From assembly GCA_003478935.1 (NCBI GenBank), contig QUFP01000034.1, forward strand, positions 1 to 49,633: a stretch of DNA of 49,633 nt, given 5' to 3'. The translations under genes were made by a program, and so were the position numbers. Positions within the stretch are counted from its first letter, which is position 1, and each line of letters starts with the position of its first letter. Of the stretch, positions 8,234 through 15,960 are shown one piece after another. Below the pieces are notes generated by a model that was given only the letters and a program-made list of their open reading frames with translations, made no database searches and was not told the origin of the DNA. This DNA comes from Firmicutes bacterium AF25-13AC. GTDB lineage: Bacteria > Bacillota > Clostridia > Lachnospirales > Lachnospiraceae.

Positions 8234-8265
8234 TGGGGATAACTCTGGGGATAACTTGGGGATAA
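8234..8265 (-). promoter_or_regulatory. DnaA-box-like triplet 3
   Basis: TTATCCCCA (minus strand) at 8234, 8246 and 8257, with the same 12 and 11 bp spacing as the other two triplets. Confidence 0.7.
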
Positions 8266-8275
8266 CTTTGTTTAG

Positions 8276-8359
8276 TACTGCGTATTTTGCATGTGGTACT
8301 GCGTATTTTGCATGGGGTACTGCACGTTTTGCATGTGTCACTGCAAAATGTGCAGTCTC
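8276..8359 (+). repeat. Iteron-like array block 3: four 21-bp units
   Basis: Three good units and a fourth, diverged one (CACTGCAAAATGTGCAGT) that ends 13 bp before the -35 box of the Rep-like gene, so a protein bound here could also control that promoter. Confidence 0.88.
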
Positions 8360-8372
8360 TTTAAATAAGCTA

Positions 8373-8401
8373 TTGTTTTTCTCCTACCATTATGGTATAC
8401 T
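8373..8401 (+). promoter_or_regulatory. Promoter of Rep-like module 1
   Basis: TTGTTT (8373-8378), 17 bp, TATACT (8396-8401). The second Rep-like module uses the same two hexamers and spacing. Confidence 0.75.
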
Positions 8402-8445
8402 CAAGCCAATATAAAAATTACAAATTTAGGAAAGGAGAAGAGATC

Positions 8446-8490
8446 ATGACTGGGGGACGATCGGCTAACCAGTATCATGTACTACTTTAA
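8446..8490 (+). CDS. 14-residue leader ORF coupled to the Rep-like gene
   Basis: AAAGGAG lies 8 bases before an ATG that opens a 14-codon frame, MTGGRSANQYHVLL, ending TAA at 8490, two bases before the ATG of the next gene. The Rep-like gene itself has no ribosome site of its own. The arrangement suggests that ribosomes load at the leader and re-initiate at the Rep-like gene, so the leader would set its translation rate. Whether the peptide has a function is unknown. Confidence 0.55.
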   Translation: MTGGRSANQYHVLL

Positions 8491-8492
8491 CC

Positions 8493-9356
8493 ATGAACGA
8501 CAAAGTACAGATTAAAAACTGCCGCCCATTCACGATGATCCACAATGATTTTTTGGATTATGAAGGATTAAATTCAAAAGAGAAATTGGTCATGATCACA
8601 TTGATGCGGTATGATGGAACTGCATTTCCATCCATTCCTAAATTATCGAAAAAAATCGGTCTGTCTGAGCGCACTGTCCGATATGCGCTTAAATCATTAG
8701 AGGAAAAAAATTTTATTTCCAGACACCCACGTTACACAGCTGACGGTGCACGAATGAGCAACTCCTATACTATTACTGATGATCCTGATATTTGGAAATC
8801 AGAAACATCTGATGAACTTTCAGAAGAGATTTCAAAACAGGAACTTGAAGAAATGGCAGAATTACTTCGAGCTGCTGGTTATACAATACAAAGTCCAACA
8901 GAACAGACTGCTTCTAATTTACAGTCTGCTTCACAAGAACAGCCATCGCATTCAGATACATCTGACTCTGAGGAAGTTATATCTTCTAAAAATGCAGAAG
9001 AATATTCCATGGACTATTTATATCAATACTTCAACTATGATTTAATTTGCAGCTTTAAAAATCCGTATGGCGGACTAAATTTCCTTGAAAATGAACACGA
9101 TCAAAAAGTGTTAGATACTGTTTTCTCTGTTTTATATGATATGCTAAATGATCCAAGCGCCTATATTCAAATCGGACAGGACTCTATTCCTCAAGCGGTT
9201 GTGAAAAATGAGCTTCTTGGCTTAACTTTTGATGCCATTATTGGTGTAATTGATGCCTACAATAATGAAACTGAACACGGTGCCATCTATGATCCTGTCA
9301 GCTGGCTTCGAAATGCTCTATATAAAGGCAACCAGCCACACATTCCTGATGGGTGA
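8493..9356 (+). CDS. Rep-like winged-helix protein (HTH_36-type N-terminus), module 1
   Basis: A 287-residue protein. Residues 10-102 form a winged helix-turn-helix (LNSKEKLVMITLMRY, then IPKLSKKIGLSERTVRYAL, recognition helix about 57-71) of the kind seen in phage replisome organisers and plasmid Rep proteins. A low-complexity polar linker (about 104-170) leads to a C-terminal domain (DLICSFKN to SWLRNALYKG, about 180-280) that resembles in order and motif the C-terminal part of Firmicute RepA-type initiators (a VVKnELLGL segment, then SWLRNALY). It follows an iteron-like array with nine DnaA boxes, a promoter and a coupled leader ORF. I infer a DNA-binding replication-initiator relative that binds the repeats; the actual function is unknown. 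No integrase or plasmid partition genes adjoin it. Confidence 0.75.
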   Translation: MNDKVQIKNCRPFTMIHNDFLDYEGLNSKEKLVMITLMRYDGTAFPSIPKLSKKIGLSERTVRYALKSLEEKNFISRHPRYTADGARMSNSYTITDDPDIWKSETSDELSEEISKQELEEMAELLRAAGYTIQSPTEQTASNLQSASQEQPSHSDTSDSEEVISSKNAEEYSMDYLYQYFNYDLICSFKNPYGGLNFLENEHDQKVLDTVFSVLYDMLNDPSAYIQIGQDSIPQAVVKNELLGLTFDAIIGVIDAYNNETEHGAIYDPVSWLRNALYKGNQPHIPDG

Positions 9357-9382
9357 TTAAAGTGATATAATTTTTTTTCAAT

Positions 9383-9426
9383 AAAAAAGCGTACCAGTCA
9401 AATTACTTTAACCGATACGCTTCTTT
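9383..9426. terminator. Bidirectional terminator between Rep-like gene and NSS transporter
   Basis: AAAAAGCGTA pairs with TACGCTTcTTT with an extended inner stem, between two converging genes. Confidence 0.78.
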
Positions 9427-9466
9427 GTGTTGCCTATTTTTCTATTTTTATAAATTCTAACTATTT

Positions 9467-10822
9467 TTAAATTAGTCCCTGAATCAGAATAAAAACAATC
9501 AAAATCGGAAGAATAAATTGGAAATATGGCTTTAATTTCTTTGAAATTTTGATGCCATCTCCTGTATTTGCTTCCTCACAATATTTTTCAAATCCCCAGC
9601 CCCACTTTGTTACGCAAAACAGCAGGTAAATTAAAGAACCTATAGGAAGCAGCAAATTGCTGACAATAAAGTCTTCACTGTCAAGCACGTCGCGTCCACC
9701 AATCAGATGCAAATTGCTCCACACATTATAACCAAGCACGCACGGAAGACTTGCAATCAAAATAACAATACAATTGATCAGTGCAGCCTTATTTCTTGAC
9801 CAGCCAAACATATCCATACAGAATGACATAATATTTTCAAATACAGCAATCACAGTAGAAAAGCTTGCAAATGTCATAAATAAAAAGAACAAGCTTCCCC
9901 AAATGCGTCCGCCTGACATATTAATAAAAACATTTGGCAATGTAATAAAAATCAAACTTGGTCCTGCATTTACTTCCACGTTATAGCTAAAACATGCCGG
10001 GAAAATGATCAAACCAGCCATAATTGCAACAAATGTATCAAGTGCACAAATTCGTACACCCTCTCCTGCTAATGTGTGATCCTTTCCCATATAGCTTCCA
10101 AAAATTTCCATTGCTGCCACGCCAAGACTTAGCGTAAAAAATGACTGATTCATCGCTGCTGTAATCACATTTTTTAATCCTACAGCTGCAACAGCCTCTG
10201 TATTTGGAACAAGATAAAATTTTACACCCTCTGCTGCATTTGACAATGTAAAGCTATGCACAGCAAGAACAACAATCAGCAAAAGAAGGGCAGTCATCAT
10301 AAACTTGCTGATCTTCTCCAGTCCATTCTGTAATCCTCTGCTGCAGACAAGAAAACCAACTACAACTGTTAAAATCATCCAAAATGCCATCTGCTTTGGA
10401 TCTCCAAGCAAATTAGAAAATGCCTGCGCAGTATCCTCGGTTGTCATTCCGCTCTTAAAGCTACCTGTCAAAAACTTAAAGAAATATGTAACCATCCATC
10501 CAGATACCGTGGTGTAGTACATCATTAACATACAGCATCCAAATATTGCCACCCATCCATGGATATGCCACTTGCTTCCTTTTTTCTCTAGTGCCTTATA
10601 ACCAAGCACCGCACTCTTTCTGCTGGCACGACCAACTGCCAGCTCCATTGTCAGAACTGGCAATCCCATTATCACCAGAAAGATCAAGTAAAACAGTACG
10701 AAAATTCCGCCGCCATTTTGTCCCGTCACATACGGAAAACGCCAGACATTTCCGATTCCTATCGCACACCCTGCACTTACAAGCAAAAAGCCAAGGCGCG
10801 ATTTAAAAGATTCTCGTTTCAA
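9467..10822 (-). CDS. Sodium-dependent transporter of the NSS (SNF) family
   Basis: A 451-residue membrane protein with about 11-12 hydrophobic segments. The family hallmark GNVWRFPYVTGQNGGG at residues 24-39 is the unwound first helix that binds sodium and substrate, and FFTLSLGVAAMEIFGSY near 228-244 and FASFSTVIAVFEN near 315-327 match helices 6 and 8. Family members in bacteria import amino acids with Na+; the substrate cannot be read here. The start is TTG at 10822, chosen because AAGGAGG stands 8 bases upstream and the N-terminus MKRESFKSRLGF is typical of the family. It is monocistronic. Confidence 0.92.
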   Translation of the reverse strand: MKRESFKSRLGFLLVSAGCAIGIGNVWRFPYVTGQNGGGIFVLFYLIFLVIMGLPVLTMELAVGRASRKSAVLGYKALEKKGSKWHIHGWVAIFGCCMLMMYYTTVSGWMVTYFFKFLTGSFKSGMTTEDTAQAFSNLLGDPKQMAFWMILTVVVGFLVCSRGLQNGLEKISKFMMTALLLLIVVLAVHSFTLSNAAEGVKFYLVPNTEAVAAVGLKNVITAAMNQSFFTLSLGVAAMEIFGSYMGKDHTLAGEGVRICALDTFVAIMAGLIIFPACFSYNVEVNAGPSLIFITLPNVFINMSGGRIWGSLFFLFMTFASFSTVIAVFENIMSFCMDMFGWSRNKAALINCIVILIASLPCVLGYNVWSNLHLIGGRDVLDSEDFIVSNLLLPIGSLIYLLFCVTKWGWGFEKYCEEANTGDGIKISKKLKPYFQFILPILIVFILIQGLI

Positions 10823-10902
10823 AAGCCCATCCTCCTTTTTTAATGCTGCACAAGCAGCAATTTTGTTTATTTTATCATAACGTTCTGCCTTGTGTCAATG
10901 AC

Positions 10903-11967
10903 TCAGACAAGCTCCATATTGATCTTTACTTTCCCATTTTCTGCACACACAGATGCAGTGCTTCCATTTATAAGCGTCATCATCGGTGCTAAATGACCGA
11001 TATCCAGATCCATCAGTACTGGCACCTGATATTCCTTTAGCAAATCAATCACTGCGTGATATTGATCTAAGCCAATCATTTCCTCACCAAAATGAAGCGG
11101 ACGTCCAATCAAAAAGCCCTTAACATGCTCAAACCATCCGGCATGAATCATCTGCCAGATCGCACGTCGAATACCAAATACATTCAAATCACACGATTCC
11201 AAATACCAGATGATGCCATCCTCCTTGTATCGCTCATTAAATGACTTCACCTGATCAAACTTTGTTCCGGTTAAATTAACCAGACAGTCCATGCAGCCGC
11301 CGATCAATCTTCCCTTAAATTCGATGGTTCCTTCCGTCTCAACTGCCTGTACCTCACCCGCCCGGTCTTTTTGTGTCAGAAAACCTCTCACAAGACTCTG
11401 TTCCGTCAAATTGTATGGCTCAAGCGGATGCTCCTCATCGCGCAGCCCTTCCTTTTCCCAGAGCGGATAACTCTGCATCGTCAGTTTCTTTCCTGTAAAA
11501 AGTGAAAAGCTGTCTTCAATTGATTCATCCCACGGTTCCATACCAAATGTTCCGGCACATGGTCCATAAATGGATGCCACATCGCAGATTGTAGTCAATA
11601 AAAAGGTAAAGTTTGTATTATCCGAATAGCCCATATACCACTTTGGCTTTGCTGCCTTAATTGCATCAAAATCTACATCATCCAAGATCTCGCACATCAG
11701 CTCACCGCCGCCGCAGGAAATCAGCGCATCTGCCTCATCTGACAAATACATCTTATTTAACTCTGCTGCACATTTTTCTGGCGTATTGCTGATTCCTATT
11801 CCACTTCCCTCAAAGCAGTTTGGACCAAGCATTGTCTGATACCCCATATCATGAAACTTTTCAAGCGCATGATTAAATGACGTTTTATAAGGCTCAATAT
11901 TACATCCAAATGACGGTGCAACAAATCCAATAGTACCATTTTTCTTTAAAAACTCTGGAAATCTCAT
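10903..11967 (-). CDS. LD-carboxypeptidase / MccF-like peptidase (S66)
   Basis: About 354 residues from ATG 11967 (a longer frame from 12003 exists, but AGGAG lies upstream of 11967). Family S66 serine peptidases cleave the L-D bond between residues 3 and 4 of the muropeptide tetrapeptide, or inactivate microcin-type nucleotide peptides. The nucleophile is Ser115 in GYSDNT, the glutamate lies in WYLESCDLN and the histidine in DIGHLAPMMTL near the C-terminus. No signal peptide is present, so it is cytoplasmic, which fits cell-wall recycling or detoxification. It is not in an operon; a hairpin-rich non-coding stretch separates it from the crp-like gene. Confidence 0.88.
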   Translation of the reverse strand: MRFPEFLKKNGTIGFVAPSFGCNIEPYKTSFNHALEKFHDMGYQTMLGPNCFEGSGIGISNTPEKCAAELNKMYLSDEADALISCGGGELMCEILDDVDFDAIKAAKPKWYMGYSDNTNFTFLLTTICDVASIYGPCAGTFGMEPWDESIEDSFSLFTGKKLTMQSYPLWEKEGLRDEEHPLEPYNLTEQSLVRGFLTQKDRAGEVQAVETEGTIEFKGRLIGGCMDCLVNLTGTKFDQVKSFNERYKEDGIIWYLESCDLNVFGIRRAIWQMIHAGWFEHVKGFLIGRPLHFGEEMIGLDQYHAVIDLLKEYQVPVLMDLDIGHLAPMMTLINGSTASVCAENGKVKINMELV

Positions 11968-12060
11968 ATTTATTTTATACTCCTTTCGCTTCCACAAAGC
12001 CACAACATTAATTATTATTTATCTTTCGCCATGGACTTTTTGCCCCCAACTGATATCCAC

Positions 12061-12212
12061 GAATTGCTCCGTTGCTATGCAACTTTCGCAATTCTAAAAA
12101 CATTCGGATTCGCTGATTTTCCTTGAAAATCGCTACATCCTCATGTTTTTGCGGGTCCCAAGCTCAAAAACCTAATCGTGCAAGCACGAACGGCTTTTGG
12201 AGCTTTTGACCC
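12061..12212 (-). ncRNA. Three-hairpin non-coding element (candidate structured RNA or dispersed repeat)
   Basis: Three adjacent inverted repeats fill most of the gap between two genes of the same strand: 12061-12094 (GAATTGC/GCAATTC with inner GTTGC/GCAAC), 12101-12145 (centre GATTTTC-ctt-GAAAATC, extended by CATTCGGAT/ACATCC-type pairs), and 12153-12212 (GGGTC/GACCC, AAGCTC/GAGCTT, TCGTGC-aa-GCACGA). No reading frame explains them. They could be a small RNA, a leader of the LD-carboxypeptidase mRNA or a mobile hairpin repeat of this family of bacteria; only one copy is in the window. Confidence 0.4.
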
Positions 12213-12220
12213 TGGTATCA

Positions 12221-12907
12221 TCATATCATATCTTTGCTATTTTTGTAAATTAGCCGTATTTTATTTTTATGAAATGTCAGCATCCCCTCATCACGCAGAC
12301 GGCACAGCTGCACAGACAAGCCACTTCGATCCACGCCAAGATAATCAGCTAACTGCTGCCTGTTATAGGGAATTTCAAATTTAGAAGACTTATTTTTTAC
12401 AGCCTGTTCAGACAAATATGACAGCAGCTTTTCCCTTGTGGAACGTTTTGCCATATGCGTGATTTTCTCGCTGAGCTTTCGATTTTTCTGTGCCATATCA
12501 ATCAGCAGATTTTGAATTAACTGTGCATGAAAACTACATCCGTCCGGGCAGATTGAAAGTATTCGACCGACATTTAAAAATAGAATGGTTGTGTCCTCCT
12601 TAGCTTCCACACTTACATTTAGCACGCTACCCGGCACACAGGCAAACACCTCCGCAAAGCATTGACCAGGTCCAAGCACACTAAGAACATTTCGCCCACC
12701 CCAGACATCCTCTTGTACAATAAGAACACTTCCAGACAGCACAAGCCCCAACACTTTTGTCTGTTCGCCCTCTCTTAAAATATATTCTTCTTTTCGATAG
12801 GTCTGCTTTCTCGCCTCCAGGCAGCCGAACAGCTTTTCCAGTTCACTCTCCTCAATGCCGCGAAACAGCCCTGATCGCGCTTTTATAATAGGAAGATATT
12901 CTTTCAT
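12221..12907 (-). CDS. Crp/Fnr family regulator, divergent from hcp
   Basis: A 228-residue protein with a cyclic-nucleotide-binding-like beta-roll (about 20-125, with EEYILREGEQTKVLGLVLSGSVLIV), a dimer helix (about 130-155) and a C-terminal Crp-type helix-turn-helix NRQQLADYLGVDRSGLSVQLCRLRDEGML (about 185-213). It lacks the N-terminal cysteine set of Fnr. It is divergently transcribed from hcp with only 129 bp between, and that gap holds a palindrome at the hcp -35 region. By analogy with HcpR-type regulators of other anaerobes I infer that it senses nitrosative stress and controls hcp; the ligand is not visible. Confidence 0.85.
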   Translation of the reverse strand: MKEYLPIIKARSGLFRGIEESELEKLFGCLEARKQTYRKEEYILREGEQTKVLGLVLSGSVLIVQEDVWGGRNVLSVLGPGQCFAEVFACVPGSVLNVSVEAKEDTTILFLNVGRILSICPDGCSFHAQLIQNLLIDMAQKNRKLSEKITHMAKRSTREKLLSYLSEQAVKNKSSKFEIPYNRQQLADYLGVDRSGLSVQLCRLRDEGMLTFHKNKIRLIYKNSKDMI

Positions 12908-12942
12908 TTGCTATCCACCTCCGTATAAAATTTTCTTTTTTC

Positions 12943-12979
12943 GTTGAAATTTCAACCGACAATCTTTGATTATTATACT
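12943..12979 (+). promoter_or_regulatory. hcp promoter with overlapping palindrome
   Basis: The palindrome GTTGAAATTTCAAC (12943-12956) ends exactly 17 bp before TATACT (12974-12979) and covers the poor -35 element. This is the expected place for a Crp/Fnr-type activator or repressor. Confidence 0.65.
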
Positions 12980-13036
12980 ATACTTTGTCCATCACGAAAA
13001 GAAAAATTACACGACAAACTTTAGGAGGATTTAAAT

Positions 13037-14686
13037 ATGAGTCAGAATACAGCAAACACAAATGCAAACGCAGCAAACAGCATGTTTTGCTTCCAGTGCG
13101 AGCAGACCGCAGGATGCACCGGCTGCACTAGAGCAGGTGTCTGTGGCAAGTCCGCAATGACAGCCAAGCTTCAGGACACGTTAACCGGAGCCTTAATCGC
13201 CCTTGCAAACACTGCTGCCTGTTCAAGCAAAAATTCCAATAACAATCTGAGTGCATCTTTAGCGAATGAGATTAATCATCTGATCTTAGAAGGACTATTT
13301 GCTACCATTACAAATGTAAATTTCGATGATGCTTCTATCAAAAATCTGACCGCACGCATTCACGCAGCTGCTACAAAAACAGCTAACGCTTGCAATGTTT
13401 CTATCGTTTCTGATTATGATATGAACAATATCTGGAATGCAAACGAGGACATTCGCTCCTTAAAGTCTCTGATTCTGTTTGGTGTGCGCGGTATGGCAGC
13501 TTACGCATACCATGCAATGACACTCGGCTACACCGATGCTTCTTTAAACCAGTTTTTCTTAACCGCACTCGACTCTCTGTCTAAGGATTGGGGCATGAAC
13601 GAGCTGCTTCCGATTGTTATGGAGGTTGGCCGCTTCAACCTAACCTGCATGGAGCTTCTTGACCGTGCAAACACAGAGACCTTCGGAGATCCGGTACCGG
13701 TATCCGTTTCCCTGACTGTTGAAAAAGGCCCATTCATTGTTGTAACTGGTCACGATCTTGAAGATATCAAGCAGCTTCTTGAGCAGACAAAGGACAAGGG
13801 CATCAATATCTACACCCACGGCGAGATGCTTCCGGCTCACGCTTACCCAGAGCTTAAGAAGTACCCTCACTTGAAGGGCAATTTCGGTACCGCATGGCAG
13901 AATCAGCAGAAGGAATTTGCTTCTCTTCCGGCACCGATTCTATTTACAACAAACTGCTTAATGCCGCCAAAGGCTTCCTATGAAGACCGCGTTTTCACTA
14001 CCGGCGCCGTTGTCTTCCCGAATACACCATTTATTTCATCATCCACAGATGGTCACAAAGACTTCACTCCAGTCATCGAAAAGGCACTTGAGCTTGGTGG
14101 CTTCTCTAAGGATCAGCACTTTACCGGAATCAATGGTGGTTCTAGCGTGATGACTGGCTTTGCACGCAATGCTATACTTTCCTCTGCTAGCGAAATCGTC
14201 GATGCCGTAAAATCTGGCGCAATCCGCCATTTCTTCCTCGTTGCCGGATGTGATGGTGCTCGCGCAGGCCGCAACTATTACACCGAATTTGTAAAGCAGA
14301 CACCGTCTGACAGCATCGTGCTGACACTCGCCTGCGGCAAATATCGATTCAACGATCTCGACCTTGGTACCATAGGAGCCTTCCCACGCCTGATGGATAT
14401 GGGACAGTGCAACGATGCCTACAGCGCAATCAAGGTAGCTGTCGCACTTGCCGATGCCTTTGGATGTGGCGTGAATGACCTGCCGCTCTCCATGATACTC
14501 TCCTGGTATGAGCAAAAGGCAGTCTGCATTCTCCTTACACTGCTTCACCTAGGTATCAAAAACATCAAGCTTGGACCGACACTACCAGCTTTCCTCTCTC
14601 CAAATGTGTTAAATTACCTCGTTGAACATTTCGCAATCGCACCTGTTACAACACCAGAGGCTGACCTGAAGGAGATTCTGGGGTAA
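13037..14686 (+). CDS. hcp: Hydroxylamine reductase / hybrid cluster protein
   Basis: A 549-residue hybrid-cluster protein with the N-terminal cysteine motif at 18-36 (CFQCEQTAGCTGCTRAGVC) that carries the first iron-sulfur cluster, TGHDLEDIKQLLEQT near 235-249 and LVAGCDGARAGRNYYTEF near 402-419, part of the hybrid Fe-S-O cluster site. The protein reduces nitric oxide to nitrous oxide, and hydroxylamine in vitro, protecting anaerobes from nitrosative stress. It has an AGGAGG ribosome site and is transcribed alone, divergent from a Crp/Fnr-type regulator. No hcr-type reductase adjoins it, so electrons must come from another donor. Confidence 0.96.
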   Translation: MSQNTANTNANAANSMFCFQCEQTAGCTGCTRAGVCGKSAMTAKLQDTLTGALIALANTAACSSKNSNNNLSASLANEINHLILEGLFATITNVNFDDASIKNLTARIHAAATKTANACNVSIVSDYDMNNIWNANEDIRSLKSLILFGVRGMAAYAYHAMTLGYTDASLNQFFLTALDSLSKDWGMNELLPIVMEVGRFNLTCMELLDRANTETFGDPVPVSVSLTVEKGPFIVVTGHDLEDIKQLLEQTKDKGINIYTHGEMLPAHAYPELKKYPHLKGNFGTAWQNQQKEFASLPAPILFTTNCLMPPKASYEDRVFTTGAVVFPNTPFISSSTDGHKDFTPVIEKALELGGFSKDQHFTGINGGSSVMTGFARNAILSSASEIVDAVKSGAIRHFFLVAGCDGARAGRNYYTEFVKQTPSDSIVLTLACGKYRFNDLDLGTIGAFPRLMDMGQCNDAYSAIKVAVALADAFGCGVNDLPLSMILSWYEQKAVCILLTLLHLGIKNIKLGPTLPAFLSPNVLNYLVEHFAIAPVTTPEADLKEILG

Positions 14687-14714
14687 TTATTCTAGCTTCC
14701 TTAAATTTCCTATA

Positions 14715-14759
14715 AAAGAGAAAAACGTAAGCGCTCATGTTGTGCCTACGTTTTTCTCT
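14715..14759 (+). terminator. Terminator after hcp
   Basis: AGAGAAAAACGTA pairs with TACGTTTTTCTCT, a 13-bp stem with T-rich 3' arm. Confidence 0.8.
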
Positions 14760-14886
14760 TCATTTTTTATCTGTTTTTTTCAATGAGAACTCTTGATTTC
14801 TGATCTTCCTTTATTTTTAATCAATACTAGAATATTACCTTCTATTCAAATAGTAATACTCTGGCATTAGTTTGTCAATAAAAATC

Positions 14887-15375
14887 TTACACCTTCATCT
14901 CCATGTATCTGCGGTATGTTTTAAATCCAACTGCCTCATAAAATGCCAATGCGTCCTGATTGAACTCCCACATATTAAGCTCAAGACGTTTGATTCCTTT
15001 TTCCTTCGTATAGTTGCGGATAAATGACATCATTTTTGTCGCAATACCCTGTCTGCGATATTCTTTGTCCACACAAAATTCATCGACATCCATAAAATCG
15101 CGCTCTAGCATAAACGGGTTTTCCGGTCTATGAATATGATGCAGTACCGCAAAACCACATACTACTCCATTAAGCTCTGCCACAACAATTTTTTGCTCTG
15201 GATCTTTCCATATCTTATATATGAAATCCCGCAGTTCATCATTAAATCCTGCTCTAAATATCTCTGGCTTTCCCTCTACATGAAGGTCATTCACCAGTTT
15301 TCTCAGTTCGTTTACACGGACTAATTCGCTCTCTTTTGCAAATCGTATAATTATCTGCTTACTTTGCTCTTTCAT
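14887..15375 (-). CDS. GNAT family N-acetyltransferase
   Basis: About 162 residues. The GNAT fold is shown by VVAELNGVVCGFAVL (beta 2-3), VDEFCVDKEYRRQGIATKMMSF (acetyl-CoA loop RRQGIA near 110-115) and LELNMWEFNQDALAFYEAVGFKTYRRYMEM (C-terminal part). It transfers acetyl groups from acetyl-CoA to an amine; the substrate is unknown. Two starts, ATG 15381 and ATG 15375, follow GGAG; the second has the better spacing (9 bases). It is monocistronic. Confidence 0.88.
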   Translation of the reverse strand: MKEQSKQIIIRFAKESELVRVNELRKLVNDLHVEGKPEIFRAGFNDELRDFIYKIWKDPEQKIVVAELNGVVCGFAVLHHIHRPENPFMLERDFMDVDEFCVDKEYRRQGIATKMMSFIRNYTKEKGIKRLELNMWEFNQDALAFYEAVGFKTYRRYMEMKV

Positions 15376-15405
15376 TCTCATCGTCTCCTTCTCAATATAA
15401 TTTTA

Positions 15406-15441
15406 AAAACAAAAAACCACTTACCATAAAGATAAGCGGTT
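15406..15441 (-). terminator. Minus-strand terminator upstream of the GNAT gene
   Basis: AACCGCTTA pairs with TAAGTGGTT on the minus strand and is followed by TTTTTTG. It would end transcription from a minus-strand unit located between 15442 and 15660, where only a gene remnant is visible. Confidence 0.6.
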
Positions 15442-15478
15442 AATGTCAGCATATTAATAGACCCAATACTCTGCAGTT

Positions 15479-15607
15479 CTATTCTTCTTCTCTGCAGCCC
15501 TTATCTTTACATACACAAACAAAACCATCCACATAATAATAAATGTGCATAGCTTCTACCATGTATGTCACCAAAGTTGCATGCTTACTAATTCTGAAGA
15601 ACTCCTC
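15479..15607 (-). pseudogene. Possible gene remnant (42 open codons)
   Basis: The region 15382-16009 lacks an evident gene until the iterons. Its left part holds a 42-codon frame on the minus strand (ending GCREEE, stop at 15479-15481) without a convincing start or ribosome site, followed by the minus-strand terminator at 15406. The terminator suggests that a gene once ended here. I do not recognise the peptide. Confidence 0.25.
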
Positions 15608-15745
15608 TCAAAATATTTTTTATAGTGTACTCCTCATATCTCTCAAAGTCAACATCTTCTTCAAATATTAATGCCAAATTTTATGGCACACACCACATAT
15701 TTTCCATTTCGCTTCACGCTTCCATATTCAGTCTATCTTACATCA

Positions 15746-15866
15746 GATTGGGTATATATTGCATCGTGGTGCGGTTTATATTGGGTGTATTTTGCGCCAG
15801 GGTTAGGTATATATTGCACTGAGGTTGGGTGTATTTTGCACCGGGATTGGATATATGTTGCACCCT
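15746..15866 (+). repeat. Iteron-like array of module 2: five 22-bp units
   Basis: Units start at about 15746, 15779, 15801, 15823 and 15845 with consensus GGTTGGGTRTATWTTGCACC. The last four are spaced exactly 22 bp; the first is offset by 33 bp, i.e. one extra helical turn. The core GTATTTTGCA is shared with the 21-bp repeats of module 1. DnaA-box triplets are absent here. Confidence 0.78.
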
Positions 15867-15931
15867 ATATATACATTTTTATATATACTTTCTACATATA
15901 CTCTTTCATTCATCTTCTTTATAAAAAGCAG

Positions 15932-15960
15932 TTGTTTTTCTTAAAATTACGTGTTATACT
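15932..15960 (+). promoter_or_regulatory. Promoter of Rep-like module 2
   Basis: TTGTTT (15932-15937), 17 bp, TATACT (15955-15960), with hexamers and spacing identical to those of module 1. It starts about 66 bp after the repeat array. Confidence 0.75.

Noticed and set aside
7816..8341. Open frames on both strands encoding heptapeptide repeats such as KYAVPHA
   Set aside because: The 21-bp period is a multiple of three, so any frame through the array stays open and looks repetitive. The frames run through DnaA-box triplets, have no ribosome sites and appear on both strands.
7877..8359. CRISPR array
   Set aside because: Units are head to tail without unique spacers, no cas genes are near, and the repeat is not CRISPR-like.
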